A stretch of DNA of 64,000 bases, taken from positions 215,361 to 279,360 of the forward strand of contig CAWJXV010000008.1 in assembly GCA_963846915.1 (NCBI GenBank), in the 5' to 3' direction. Positions 23,630-32,751 of this stretch are shown here, one piece after another. Source of the stretch: PALSA-612 sp963846915. GTDB taxonomy: Bacteria; Actinomycetota; Thermoleophilia; Gaiellales; Gaiellaceae. The position numbers and the translations under genes were made by a program. The notes below the pieces were generated by a model. It did no database searches, was not told the DNA's origin, and saw only the letters and a list, made by a program, of their open reading frames with translations. How positions within the stretch are numbered: the stretch's first letter is position 1; each line of letters begins with the position of its first letter.

Positions 23630-25363
23630 CTACGGCGCCGCCGGCTCGGGCGAGCGGGCGGCGAGCTCGTCGAGCAGCATGTTCTCGAAGCCGGGTGCCC
23701 GCGCGAACGCCTCGGCGAGCGTCAGGCCTCTCTCGTCGTCGAACAGCCCGTCCTCCTGCCAGCGTGCGGGCTGGAGACTGACGGCATGCGGATTGACCCG
23801 AGCCGTGGGATCCGGAGGGCCGTCGGGAAGTCGCCTGGCCGCCTTGTGGAACAAGACGACCGCCATCCCTTCCATGATGTCCACGTTCGTCCGGTAGCGC
23901 GACCGGAGCGTCTCCTCGTCGAGACCTGCCTTCAGCTCCTTGAGGCGGTCCCACATCGCGGGGAAGGTGCTCGTGACGGCGTGGATGCCGGTCGGGTTGG
24001 GCGGCTGCCCGAGCGCATGCCAGTCGCGGAAGAGCTGCTGCACGCGTCCGGCAAGCTGCCCGGAGCGCTGGAGATCCGGGATGACGCTGCCCATGAACGC
24101 GAGGTCGCAGAGCTTGTCGTAGTACATCCGGGGCGCCTGCGTGCCCCAGTAGGCGACGTAGTCGTACGTCACCTTCGCCGCGAACACCTCGGCGTCGCCG
24201 AACTCCTGGTAGTGGTCCTGCCAGACGCTCCTCAGGACCTGCTCGAACAGCATCAGGTAGGCGCCGTTGTACGCCTCGGCCCGCTGCGTCACGTCCTCGC
24301 CCTCGAGGTCGCGCACCACGAGGTCGGTGATGTACGTGTTCGAGACGGCGATGTAGTCGGAGCCCGGAGAGTAGAGCGGGTCGATGAAGACGCCGGCCTC
24401 GCCGGAGAGACACCATCGCTGCGGCGAGAAGACGCGCTCGGCGCCGTGCGAGAACTTCTCCAGGTGGAGGAAGTCCTGGACGTCGTCGCGGCGCGCCTCG
24501 ACCGCGGTCGCGAGCTGGGGCTCGTGCTCGCGCAGCCACCCGAGCGAGTCGTCGAAGCTCGAGATCCGCTCGACCGGATGGAAGCGCGGGTCGGCGACGA
24601 TGCCGATGCTGTGGCCCCCCGAGCCGAGCGGGATCAGCCACACCCAGTAGCCCTCGCCCGTGAGGTGGTTCGTGCTGTACTGGCGGATACCCGGCCGCTC
24701 CATCCGCGCCATCCAGTCCGGGTCGTGCGCGCCCCATTCCTCGAGGTCGAGCAGCCCGCCGCCGATCCGGAACCAGGCCGCGTTGACGTCGTGCTCGACC
24801 TCTTTCGCCAGGCCGAGCTTCCGCTTCAGGATGAAGGCGCGGCCGGCGCAGTCGACGACCCAGCGCGCGCGGATCGCGTCCGGCTCTCCGCCCCGCGTCA
24901 CCGAGACGACGTGCTCATCGGCGCCGAGCTCCACGTCCTGGACGAGGCAGTCGTCGAGGAGCTCGACGCCGTGCTCGACGCAGCGTGTCGTCAGCTCGTT
25001 CTCGAAGCGACCGCGGTCGAGCTGGTAGGTCGGTACGGGCGCGAAGGCGCGGTCTCCCCACTCCGCGCGCTTCGTGATGTCGGTGTTGTCCCCGGCCGGG
25101 AAGAAGAACCGCAGCCCGGCCTTGTGCAGCTGCTCCTTCTCGATGTGGTCGCGGAGCCCGCAGACCCGGGCGAAGTAGTCGGCGGAGATCTCGACGGTGG
25201 ACTCTCCGACCTTGAAGGCCGCCTCCGGCGCGAGGCCCTTGCGCGCCATCGCAACCGCGATCGACGTCTCCGGACGCCGGCGCTTGAGCTGCAGCGCGAG
25301 CGTCAGAGCGGCCAGGCCTCCGCCGAGGACTGCCACGTCGTGCCCGTTCCCCGAAGCTTCCAT
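23630..25363 (-). CDS. Flavin-dependent halogenase-like oxidoreductase C
   Basis: A 577-residue paralogue of the two halogenase-like genes at the left end: GGGLAA at 14-19, KVGEST at 51-56, the candidate catalytic Lys81 in HKAGLRF, and YWVWLIPLGSGG for the WxWxIP signature. It differs from A and B by GGGLAA instead of GGGLAG and by more sequence drift, so it may act at another step or position. The ATG lies six bases after AGGAGG and 32 bases from a textbook promoter. It ends in a short Pro/Ala-rich tail (RSPEPAAP). Confidence 0.85.
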   Translation of the reverse strand: MEASGNGHDVAVLGGGLAALTLALQLKRRRPETSIAVAMARKGLAPEAAFKVGESTVEISADYFARVCGLRDHIEKEQLHKAGLRFFFPAGDNTDITKRAEWGDRAFAPVPTYQLDRGRFENELTTRCVEHGVELLDDCLVQDVELGADEHVVSVTRGGEPDAIRARWVVDCAGRAFILKRKLGLAKEVEHDVNAAWFRIGGGLLDLEEWGAHDPDWMARMERPGIRQYSTNHLTGEGYWVWLIPLGSGGHSIGIVADPRFHPVERISSFDDSLGWLREHEPQLATAVEARRDDVQDFLHLEKFSHGAERVFSPQRWCLSGEAGVFIDPLYSPGSDYIAVSNTYITDLVVRDLEGEDVTQRAEAYNGAYLMLFEQVLRSVWQDHYQEFGDAEVFAAKVTYDYVAYWGTQAPRMYYDKLCDLAFMGSVIPDLQRSGQLAGRVQQLFRDWHALGQPPNPTGIHAVTSTFPAMWDRLKELKAGLDEETLRSRYRTNVDIMEGMAVVLFHKAARRLPDGPPDPTARVNPHAVSLQPARWQEDGLFDDERGLTLAEAFARAPGFENMLLDELAARSPEPAAP

Positions 25364-25394
25364 CTCGACCTCCTGAGCGATCGTCGGCCAGTGC

Positions 25395-25423
25395 TGATTA
25401 CCGCACCCGGCCTGCCCTGTCAA
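25395..25423 (-). promoter_or_regulatory. Strong candidate promoter for halogenase C
   Basis: On the minus strand consensus TTGACA (25423-25418) is followed after exactly 17 bases by TAATCA (25400-25395). The ATG is 32 bases downstream. It lies in the gap shared with the divergent KAS III-like gene. Confidence 0.65.
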
Positions 25424-25514
25424 TTCGCCCCTCCCGCCCGACCGTCGTGGCCGTCGACAGCCGGAGGCCGCGCTGGCATGATCCGTCTCCGTCTTCTGTG
25501 GGGAGATCCGAGTG

Positions 25515-26639
25515 ATGAAAACCGCACGCATAGTCAGCACCGGCTCGTACCTGCCGGGCGAGCCGCTGTCGAACGCGGACATGGAGCGGCTGGCGGGCCC
25601 CGTTCCGGACGACATCCTCGAGGGCATCCAGGTCAAGCAACGCCACTGGCTGATCGACCCCGAGACCGGCGCGCACCTCGAGAGCAACTCCGACCTCGCG
25701 TCCAAGGCGGCGAAGGAGGCGCTCGAGCTGGGCGGCGTCGACGCGTCCGAGGTGGACCTGATCGTCCTCTCGACGGCGAGCCCGGAATACCACCTGCCGC
25801 CGCTCGTCACCTTCGTGCAGGACCGGCTCGGCCTCGAGCGCTGCGCGACCGTCGAGATCCGGTCCGGCTGCTGCGGATACGTCGAGGCAATGGACGTCGC
25901 CCGGATGTATCTCGAACGGGGGGAGTACGAAACCGCGCTCGTGATCGGCAGCGAGGCGATATCCCCTCTTCTCTACCCGATCTTCCGCGACAAGGATCCC
26001 GAGTCGATCCGGATGCGAGACCGTGTCGTCGTCTACGGCTTCGGAGACGCGGGCGCGGCGGCGCTGCTGCGGGCGTCCGACGACGGCGAGGGCTTCCTCG
26101 GCTCGGCGATGGCGTGCGTCGGCGGAGGCAGGAAGCCGGGCATGCAGGTGATTGGCGGGGGTACGCACGCGCCCCTGCACGAGCAGCTGGCCGCGAAGCG
26201 CCTCGTCGAGCTCCGCGTCGACGTGATCGAGTCAGGGAAGTTCACGCCCTACGTGCTCACGGAGGCGCTGGCGGCCATCCTGGCGAGGACCGGTGCGGCA
26301 GCCGAGTCGATCGACCTCTGCCTGATCCCGGAGGGGAACGCGCCGTACATGACCGACGAGCTCCGCGAGGCGGGCCTGCTGACGCCCGAGTGGCTCGCCC
26401 TCGAGCCGAAGATCTTCGAGAATCTCGCGCTCGTCGGGGCGACCGGCTCGGCGGCGGCGCCCCTCTGCCTCGATCACGCCTGGAAGACCGGCAAGGTCAA
26501 GCAGGGAGACCGGGTGATGCTGCTCGCGATCGAGACGAGCAAGTGGAAGTACGCAGGGACGGTATTCCCCTGGACCGCGGCTCCTCATCCGGCCGGCAGC
26601 CCCCTGGCCGGCGCCGGTGCCGAACCGCGCTCCCAGTAG
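25515..26639 (+). CDS. KAS III-like (FabH-type) enzyme with altered active site
   Basis: 374 residues of the thiolase fold close to 3-oxoacyl-ACP synthase III. The nucleophile is present as Cys119 in RSGCCGYVEAM. The usual His of the PHQAN motif appears as Glu in LIPEGNAPYM, and the Asn of GNTSAAS appears as Ala in VGATGSAAAP, so the decarboxylating pair is missing. KAS III-like proteins lacking these residues often transfer acyl groups or form ester or amide bonds rather than condense with malonyl-ACP. The ATG follows GTG by one codon and lies behind GGGGAGA. The hydrolase gene follows 16 bases later, then the malonyl transferases, suggesting one operon. Confidence 0.83.
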   Translation: MKTARIVSTGSYLPGEPLSNADMERLAGPVPDDILEGIQVKQRHWLIDPETGAHLESNSDLASKAAKEALELGGVDASEVDLIVLSTASPEYHLPPLVTFVQDRLGLERCATVEIRSGCCGYVEAMDVARMYLERGEYETALVIGSEAISPLLYPIFRDKDPESIRMRDRVVVYGFGDAGAAALLRASDDGEGFLGSAMACVGGGRKPGMQVIGGGTHAPLHEQLAAKRLVELRVDVIESGKFTPYVLTEALAAILARTGAAAESIDLCLIPEGNAPYMTDELREAGLLTPEWLALEPKIFENLALVGATGSAAAPLCLDHAWKTGKVKQGDRVMLLAIETSKWKYAGTVFPWTAAPHPAGSPLAGAGAEPRSQ

Positions 26640-26655
26640 CCCACGAGGGCGGAAC

Positions 26656-28314
26656 GTGCGGGTCGACACGAACGTTGCCGTGGCGATGCGCGACGGAGTC
26701 GCTCTCCGGGCGGACGTTTACCGCCCCGACACGACGGCGCCGGTGCCGGTGCTCCTGCTGCGGACGCCGTACGACCGAACGCACCCGCTGATCCCTCACT
26801 CCGGCGTCGACCCGGAGGCGGCCGTGGAGGCTGGGTTCGCGGTCGTCTGCCAGGACGTTCGCGGCCAGTACGGCTCCGAGGGCGAGTTCCACACCTTCGT
26901 CCGCGAGGGCACGGACGGCTACGACAGCGTCGAGTGGGCCGCCTCGCAGCCGTGGTCGAGCGGCGCTGTCTGCATGGTCGGGCGATCCTACGCCGGGGCG
27001 TGCCAGTGGCTGGCGGCCGCCGAGCAGCCTCCGCATCTCGCGGCGATCGCACCGGTCGTCACGGGCAGCGACTACTACGAGGGCTGGATCTACCAGGGCG
27101 GCGCCTTCCAGCTCGGCTTCAACCTGTTCTGGGCGCAGCTCATGGCCGACCCCCGCAGTGCGAACAAGATCGACGAGCTCTATCGGCAGCGACCGCTCGC
27201 CACGGTGTCGATCCCCGACCCGAAGTACGCGAGCATCTACCGCGAGTGGCTCGACCACCCGACCGACGACGCCTACTGGCAGACGCTCTCGATCAACCGC
27301 CGCTACGACTGCGTCCGCGTACCGGTCCTCAACGTCGGCGGCTGGTACGACATCTTCCTCCGCGGCACGCTCGAGAACTTCGTGCGCATGCAGCAGGAGG
27401 CCGGCTCGGAGCGCGCCCGCCGGGGGCAGCGGCTCCTCATCGGCCCCTGGTCGCATGGGAGCACGTTCGGCCCCTACCCCGACCACGGCTTCGACGTCTG
27501 CGGGCCCTCATCGGGAATCGACCTCACCGGACTCCAGCTGCGGTTCTTCTCCGGCTGCCTCGACGGCGACGGGCCGGAGGTGGCGACGGATCCCGTCCGC
27601 ATCTTCGTCATGGGCGACAACCGCTGGCGGGACGAGCCCACATGGCCGCTCGCCCGGGCGCACGACGAGCGCTGGTACCTCCACGGCGGCGAGGGCGCAC
27701 GCGGCTCGCTGTCACGCCTTGCCCCCGGGACCGAGGAGCCGGACGAGTTCGTCTTCGACCCGACGGCACCCGCACCCACCGTCGGCGGCCCGGTCTCGCT
27801 CCCGGGGCCGATGACGAGACCGAACGCCGGCCCGCTCGACCAGCGCCGCGTCGAGGAGCGCCCGGACGTCCTCGTCTACACCTCCGACCCGCTCGAACGG
27901 CCGCTCGAGGTCGTCGGCCCGCTCGGCGTGACGCTGTACGCAGCCACGAGCGGATCGGACACGGACTTCGTCGCCAAGCTCTGCGACGTCTGGCCGGACG
28001 GGGTCTCTCGTATCCTTGCCGAGGGCATCCGCCGCGCGTCCTTCCGGGAGGGCTACGACCGGCGCCGCCCGGTCGAGCCTGGGCGCGTGTACGCGTACAC
28101 GATCGACCTTGTCGCGACGGCGAATGTCTTCCAGGCCGGGCACCGTGTCCGGCTCGTGATCACGAGCAGCTCGTTCCCGCGTTTCGACCCGAACCCGAAC
28201 ACGGGAGGTCCACTCGCAGAGGACGGCCCCGGCCAGGCGCGCCCGGCACGACAGAAGGTCTTCCACGATCCGGATCGCCCGTCTCACCTGCTGCTCCCGG
28301 TCGTCCGCCGCTGA
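26656..28314 (+). CDS. CocE/NonD-family hydrolase (X-Pro dipeptidyl-peptidase S15 type)
   Basis: 552 residues. The N-terminal alpha/beta-hydrolase domain opens with VAMRDGVALRADVYRP and has DVRGQYGSEGEF and the nucleophile Ser in GRSYAG. The C-terminal jelly-roll domain of the family is recognisable by the GRVYAYTIDL and VFQAGHRVRLVITSSSFPRF blocks. Members hydrolyse esters or acyl-peptides, and NonD-type enzymes work in polyketide pathways. GTG 26656 follows GAGGGCGGAA; a longer start inside the preceding gene (26617) is less likely. Placement between KAS III-like and malonyl transferase genes suggests release or editing of an acyl intermediate. Confidence 0.85.
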   Translation: MRVDTNVAVAMRDGVALRADVYRPDTTAPVPVLLLRTPYDRTHPLIPHSGVDPEAAVEAGFAVVCQDVRGQYGSEGEFHTFVREGTDGYDSVEWAASQPWSSGAVCMVGRSYAGACQWLAAAEQPPHLAAIAPVVTGSDYYEGWIYQGGAFQLGFNLFWAQLMADPRSANKIDELYRQRPLATVSIPDPKYASIYREWLDHPTDDAYWQTLSINRRYDCVRVPVLNVGGWYDIFLRGTLENFVRMQQEAGSERARRGQRLLIGPWSHGSTFGPYPDHGFDVCGPSSGIDLTGLQLRFFSGCLDGDGPEVATDPVRIFVMGDNRWRDEPTWPLARAHDERWYLHGGEGARGSLSRLAPGTEEPDEFVFDPTAPAPTVGGPVSLPGPMTRPNAGPLDQRRVEERPDVLVYTSDPLERPLEVVGPLGVTLYAATSGSDTDFVAKLCDVWPDGVSRILAEGIRRASFREGYDRRRPVEPGRVYAYTIDLVATANVFQAGHRVRLVITSSSFPRFDPNPNTGGPLAEDGPGQARPARQKVFHDPDRPSHLLLPVVRR

Positions 28315-28388
28315 GCACGTTTGTCGGGGCAGTCCCCCGCTGGAATACTCCCAGCTTCAACGCAGGACGACGTGAAGGGGAGTCCGCC

Positions 28389-29327
28389 ATGGGCAAGCTC
28401 GTGTTCCTGTTTCCGGGCCAGGGTTCGCAGAAGGTCGGCATGGGTGCCGATCTGCTCGAAGCGAGGCCCGACCTCTTCGACCGGTACTTCGCTCTCGCGG
28501 ACGAGACCTCGGGCCTGCCGATCCGCCGGTACGCGCTCGAAGGGCCGATCGAGTCGCTGACCCGGACGGACGTCGCGCAGCCGGCGCTCTTCTCCCTGTC
28601 GCTCGCGCTGGCGGAGGCGGCGGGCGAGCTCGGGATCGAGCCCGATTTCGTCGCCGGGCACAGCCTCGGCGAGTACACGGCGGCCGCCGCGTCGGGAGCG
28701 GTCTCGCTCGAGGACGGTATGGGGCTCGTGGCGCTGCGCGGCAAGCTGATGAACGAGGCTCAGACGGAGACGCCGGGCACGATGGCGGCCGTGATCGGCC
28801 TCGAGTCGGACCGCCTGGCCGAGCTCTGCAGCCAGGCATCCGAGGCCGGCGTCGTCGCGCCTGCGAATCTGAACACTCCTGCGCAGATCGTCGTCTCCGG
28901 CGAGGTGGCCGGCGTCGAGCGGCTGATGGAGCTGGCGAAGGAGGCCGGGGCGGAGAAGGTCGTTCCGCTGCAGGTCGGCGCCGCCTTCCACAGCGAGCTG
29001 ATGAAGCCGACGCAGGCGAAGATGGCCGAGGCGATGAAGGGCGTGGCGTGGAGCGATCCGGGCGTGCCGATGGCGTCGAACGCGTCGGGCGGCCTCGTCA
29101 CCACCGCCGACGAGGTCCGGCAGGCGCTCGTCGCCCAGATCGCCAGCCCGGTCCGCTGGGTCGACTGCGCCCACGCCCTGAGCGCCGCGGGCGCGGACCG
29201 GTACCTCGAGCTCGGGCCGGGCCGCGTGCTCGGTGGGCTCACGCGCCAGACGCTCGGGATGGAAACGGACGCTGCCTCAGCCGACTCGCCGGAGAAGCTC
29301 GAGAGCTTCGTCGCGGCGCACGCATAG
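28389..29327 (+). CDS. fabD: Malonyl-CoA:ACP transacylase 1
   Basis: 312 residues of the FabD family: FPGQGSQ near the N-terminus, the nucleophile Ser92 in GHSLGEYTA, and AAFHSELM with the catalytic His. The FHS context favours malonyl substrates. It loads malonyl units onto an acyl carrier protein. ATG 28389 is seven bases from GGGGAG. A close paralogue follows 15 bases later. One copy may serve fatty acid synthesis and the other the polyketide-like pathway; the sequence alone does not say which. Confidence 0.92.
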   Translation: MGKLVFLFPGQGSQKVGMGADLLEARPDLFDRYFALADETSGLPIRRYALEGPIESLTRTDVAQPALFSLSLALAEAAGELGIEPDFVAGHSLGEYTAAAASGAVSLEDGMGLVALRGKLMNEAQTETPGTMAAVIGLESDRLAELCSQASEAGVVAPANLNTPAQIVVSGEVAGVERLMELAKEAGAEKVVPLQVGAAFHSELMKPTQAKMAEAMKGVAWSDPGVPMASNASGGLVTTADEVRQALVAQIASPVRWVDCAHALSAAGADRYLELGPGRVLGGLTRQTLGMETDAASADSPEKLESFVAAHA

Positions 29328-29342
29328 GCCAGTGGGAGCGAC

Positions 29343-30284
29343 GTGAACCTCGCGTTTCTCTACCCGGGGCAAGGATCGCAGCAGGTCGGGATGGGCGCCG
29401 AGCTGATCCACGCCGAGCCTCATCTAGAGGACTACTTCGCCCAGGCGCAGGCCGCCTCGGGCCTCCCGATCAAGCGGTTCTGCCTCGAAGGCCCCATGAA
29501 GGAGCTGACCCGAACCGAGGTTGCACAGCCGGCGCTGTTCGCAATCGGCCTCGCACTGACGGACGCGGCGAGAGCGCAGGGCCTGCGACCGGCCTACGTG
29601 GCAGGGCACAGCCTCGGCGAGTACACGGCCGCGGTGGTAGCGGGCGCCTTGTCGATCGAGGACGGGATGGAGCTCGTCTGCCTCCGCGGCCGGCTGATGG
29701 CGGAGGTTCAGGCCGAACACCCGGGCGCGATGGTGGCCGTGATCGGCCTCTCCGAGCACGAGCTCGAGCCGCTCTGCCGATCTGCTTCGGCGGCCGGAGC
29801 GATCGGGATCGCGAACGTCAACGCGCCCGGTCAGATCGTCGTTTCCGGCGAGCAGGCGGCGGTTGCGAAGCTGGCCGAGCTGGCCGAGCAGGCAGGCGCC
29901 GAACGGATCGTCTCGATCGCGGCCGGGGCCGCCTTTCACAGCGAGCTGATGCAGCCGGTGCAAACGCGGATGAGCGAAGCGATGGCAGACGTGCACTGGG
30001 GCGACCCACTCGTACCGGTCGCCGTCAACGCCGACGGCCGGATCGTCCGGTCGGGAGAGGAGCTACGCGAGGCGCTGGCCGCGGAGATCGCGAGGCCGGT
30101 CCGGTGGGTCGATTGCATCGGCTCGCTTCTCGCCGCCGGCTGCTCCGCCTTCGTCGAGCTCGGCCCCGGGCGAGTGCTAGCCGGGCTCGTGCGCCAGATC
30201 GAGCCGGGGACGAGCGTCTTCTCGGCCGACTCCCCGGCCCGGCTCAGCGAGTTCTTCCGTGCGCAGACAGTGGCGATCGGCTGA
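29343..30284 (+). CDS. fabD: Malonyl-CoA:ACP transacylase 2 (paralogue)
   Basis: 313 residues, collinear with the preceding transacylase: YPGQGSQ, Ser90 in GHSLGEYTA, AAFHSELMQP and VELGPGRVL. GTG start behind GGGAG. Motifs are intact, so both copies should be active. Tandem duplication in the same operon next to the acetyl-CoA carboxylase genes points to increased or divided malonyl supply. Confidence 0.92.
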   Translation: MNLAFLYPGQGSQQVGMGAELIHAEPHLEDYFAQAQAASGLPIKRFCLEGPMKELTRTEVAQPALFAIGLALTDAARAQGLRPAYVAGHSLGEYTAAVVAGALSIEDGMELVCLRGRLMAEVQAEHPGAMVAVIGLSEHELEPLCRSASAAGAIGIANVNAPGQIVVSGEQAAVAKLAELAEQAGAERIVSIAAGAAFHSELMQPVQTRMSEAMADVHWGDPLVPVAVNADGRIVRSGEELREALAAEIARPVRWVDCIGSLLAAGCSAFVELGPGRVLAGLVRQIEPGTSVFSADSPARLSEFFRAQTVAIG

Positions 30285-30288
30285 CGAG

Positions 30289-30303
30289 CCGGCTCAGAGC
30301 CGG
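30289..30303 (+). terminator. Small hairpin between convergent operons
   Basis: CCGGCT pairs with AGCCGG across CAG, overlapping the last codons of the minus-strand GAF gene, right after the second transacylase stop. There is no T-run, so this is a weak call. Confidence 0.3.
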
Positions 30304-30851
30304 TAGGACATTCGCGAGGTGACCACGGCGTCCGCGAGCCGGGCGTAGAGCTGGGCGTTGTCGATCGCGATCGCCGCGTGGTTCGCGAGCGCAGTCGCCA
30401 GCTTGAGATCGCCGTCGTCGAAGCTCCCCTCGCGCTTGTTGATCACCTCGAGGACGCCGATCGTGCGGTCGTGGGTGTGCATAGGGACGGCCAGGATCGA
30501 GCGCGTCTCGAAGCCCGTCTTCTCGTCCATTCCGGCATAGAAGCGCTCGTCCGACCTCGGGTCGGCGACCACGGCCGGCTCGCCGTGCTCGACGACCCAG
30601 CCGGCGATCCCGCGTCCGGCCGGGACGTGCTCACGCACGACGGCCTCGCCGGGCGCCCCGGTCGCGACCTGGACGGTCAGCTCGTCGCCCCCGTCGTCCA
30701 GCAGCATGAGCGAGCTCGTCTCCGCGTTCGTCAGCTCGGTCGCCGACGACATGATCTGGGCCAGCAGCTCGTCGAGCTTCAGCGTCGAGTTCAGGAGCGA
30801 GGAGATCTCCAGCAGCCGCTCGAGCGTCTCGACGTCTCTGTCCTTTGCCAT
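30294..30851 (-). CDS. GAF domain protein
   Basis: 185 residues forming almost one GAF domain: ETLERLLEISSLLNSTLKLDELL helix, ETSSLMLLDD, GRGIAGWVVEHGEPAVVADP, then RSILAVPM and GVLEVINK. GAF domains bind small ligands or nucleotides and sense light or redox state. There is no output domain, so it may act through a partner. The ATG has GGAGAGGAG upstream, 14 bases after accC, suggesting it is the last gene of the carboxylase operon. Confidence 0.85.
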   Translation of the reverse strand: MAKDRDVETLERLLEISSLLNSTLKLDELLAQIMSSATELTNAETSSLMLLDDGGDELTVQVATGAPGEAVVREHVPAGRGIAGWVVEHGEPAVVADPRSDERFYAGMDEKTGFETRSILAVPMHTHDRTIGVLEVINKREGSFDDGDLKLATALANHAAIAIDNAQLYARLADAVVTSRMSYRL

Positions 30852-30865
30852 CTCGGTCTCCTCTC

Positions 30866-32245
30866 CTAGTGCGCGGCTGCCCCGGCCAGCTCGCGTTCGG
30901 CGGCCATGAACTCCTCGACGAAGTCCGTGGTCACGTCGCCGGACCGGAACTGCTCGTTGGCCAGGATCCGTTGGTGGAACGGAATCGTCGTCTTGACGCC
31001 CCGCCCCGAGATCTCGAACTCGGACAGCGCACGCTGCATCCGATTGATGGCGCCTGCGCGGTCAGGTGCCCACACGATCAGCTTCGCGATCAGCGAGTCG
31101 TAGAACGGGCTGACCGTCCAGCCCGGGTAGCAGTGCGAGTCGACCCGCGTCCACGGCCCACCCGGTGGGACGTACACATCGAGTCGCCCGGCCGTGGGTG
31201 CGAAGTTGTTGTCGGGATCCTCGGCGTTGATCCGGCACTCGATCGCGTGCCCCCTGATCTGGACGTCGTCCTGGGACACGGAGAGCTTCTCGCCGGCGGC
31301 CACACGGATCTGCTCCTGGATCAGGTCGCAGCTCGTGATCATCTCGCTGACCGGGTGCTCGACCTGGATGCGCGCGTTCATCTCCATGAAGGCGAGGTTG
31401 CCCTCGTGGTCGAGCAGGAACTCCATCGTTCCGGCGCCGGTGTACTCCACGGCCAGCGCACCAGCGACCGCCTTCTCGCCGATGTCCCTGCGCATCTCCG
31501 GCGTCAGGTGCGTTGACGGGGCCTCCTCGATCAGCTTCTGGTGGCGCCGCTGCACCGAGCAGTCGCGCTCCCCGAAGTAGACGCCGTTGCCGTGCGAGTC
31601 GCAGATGAGCTGCACCTCGGTGTGGTACGGCGCCTCGAGGTAGCGCTCGATGTAGACGGCCGAGTCCTTGAACACCGTCTGCGCCGTCGCGCGAGTGGTC
31701 TGGTAGAGCGTCGGCAGCTCGGCTCTCGTGTAGACGACGTTCATCCCGCGCCCGCCGCCGCCGGCGACCGCCTTGATGATCACGGGGTAGCCGATGCCGT
31801 CGGCGATCTCCCGCGCCTCGTCGACCGTGTTGACCGGATCGACCGTCCCCGGCAACAGCGGCAGCCCTGCCTTCTGCATCAGGTCGCGGGCGGTCGCCTT
31901 GTCGCCCACCCGCTCCATCACCTCGGGCCGCGGGCCGATGAAGGCGATGCCCTCACTCGCACAGATCTCGGCGAAGTACGGATCCTCGGAGAGGAAGCCG
32001 TAGCCGGGGTGGAGGGCGTCGGCGCCCGTCTTCTTGGCGGCGCCGATCAGGCTCGGGATGTGGAGGTAGCTGCGGCCGGTCGCGGGCGGGCCGATCTGCA
32101 CGGCCTCGTCGGCGAAACGCACGACGGCGGACTCGGCGTCGGCCGTCGAGTAGACGGCGACGGATCTGATGCCGAGCTCGCGACATGCACGCGCGACACG
32201 CAGCGCGATCTCGCCGCGGTTCGCGATCAGGACCTTGTTGAACAC
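30866..32245 (-). CDS. accC: Acetyl-CoA carboxylase, biotin carboxylase subunit
   Basis: 459 residues, normal AccC length. MFNKVLIANRGEIALRVARA opens the biotin carboxylase N-domain; the ATP-grasp glycine loop is AVAGGGGRGM, with later FGERDCSVQRRHQK and MEMNARIQVEHPVSE active-site blocks. It carboxylates biotin on AccB with ATP and bicarbonate. It starts with GTG 11 bases after accB and forms an operon with accDA and accB, providing malonyl-CoA for fatty acids and probably for the nearby ketosynthase locus. Confidence 0.96.
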   Translation of the reverse strand: MFNKVLIANRGEIALRVARACRELGIRSVAVYSTADAESAVVRFADEAVQIGPPATGRSYLHIPSLIGAAKKTGADALHPGYGFLSEDPYFAEICASEGIAFIGPRPEVMERVGDKATARDLMQKAGLPLLPGTVDPVNTVDEAREIADGIGYPVIIKAVAGGGGRGMNVVYTRAELPTLYQTTRATAQTVFKDSAVYIERYLEAPYHTEVQLICDSHGNGVYFGERDCSVQRRHQKLIEEAPSTHLTPEMRRDIGEKAVAGALAVEYTGAGTMEFLLDHEGNLAFMEMNARIQVEHPVSEMITSCDLIQEQIRVAAGEKLSVSQDDVQIRGHAIECRINAEDPDNNFAPTAGRLDVYVPPGGPWTRVDSHCYPGWTVSPFYDSLIAKLIVWAPDRAGAINRMQRALSEFEISGRGVKTTIPFHQRILANEQFRSGDVTTDFVEEFMAAERELAGAAAH

Positions 32246-32256
32246 GCCGGGCTACC

Positions 32257-32751
32257 TCACTCGGCGAGTGGCTCGAGGTACATGAGCACCTGCTCGAACT
32301 CGACCCAGTCGCCGTCCTTCGCGACGATCTCGGCCACTTTCCCGCCCTGCTCGGCCGTCACCTGGTTCATGAGCTTCATCGCCTCGACGATCGCCACCGT
32401 CTGGCCGGCGTCGACGACGTCGCCCTCCTCGACGAATACCTTCGCACCCGGTGAAGGTGATCGGTAGAAGGTGCCGACGAGCGGCGCGATCACCTTGGTT
32501 CGCCCGTCAGCAGCCGCGTCCGCATCCGCGGCGCCGTCGCCGCTCGACGCAGCCGCTGCGGCGGTGGACGCAAGCGGGGCGACCACCGTGCCGGGGCGGC
32601 GCTCGATCTCGATTCTCGTTCCCCCGGCCTCGACGGAGAACCGCTGGACCGTCGTCCCTTCGAGGCGCTTGATCAGGTCTCTGGCCTCCTCCCAGACGAC
32701 CCGGACGAAGTCCTGGTCTTGGGAGCCGCCGCTCGGAGCAGGGTCGCTCAT
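32257..32751 (-). CDS. accB: Acetyl-CoA carboxylase biotin carboxyl carrier protein
   Basis: 164 residues: an N-terminal region like AccB (WEEARDLIKRLEGTTVQRFSV), an Ala/Asp-rich flexible linker, and a biotinyl domain with the biotinylated Lys in EAMKLMN. Its ATG overlaps the TGA of accDA (ATGA), so the two are translationally coupled. Confidence 0.95.
   Translation of the reverse strand: MSDPAPSGGSQDQDFVRVVWEEARDLIKRLEGTTVQRFSVEAGGTRIEIERRPGTVVAPLASTAAAAASSGDGAADADAAADGRTKVIAPLVGTFYRSPSPGAKVFVEEGDVVDAGQTVAIVEAMKLMNQVTAEQGGKVAEIVAKDGDWVEFEQVLMYLEPLAE

Noticed and set aside
23786..26791. Open frame of about 1000 codons on the plus strand across halogenase C and the KAS III-like gene
   Set aside because: It is the antisense of halogenase C and an off-frame of the next gene, with no domain features.
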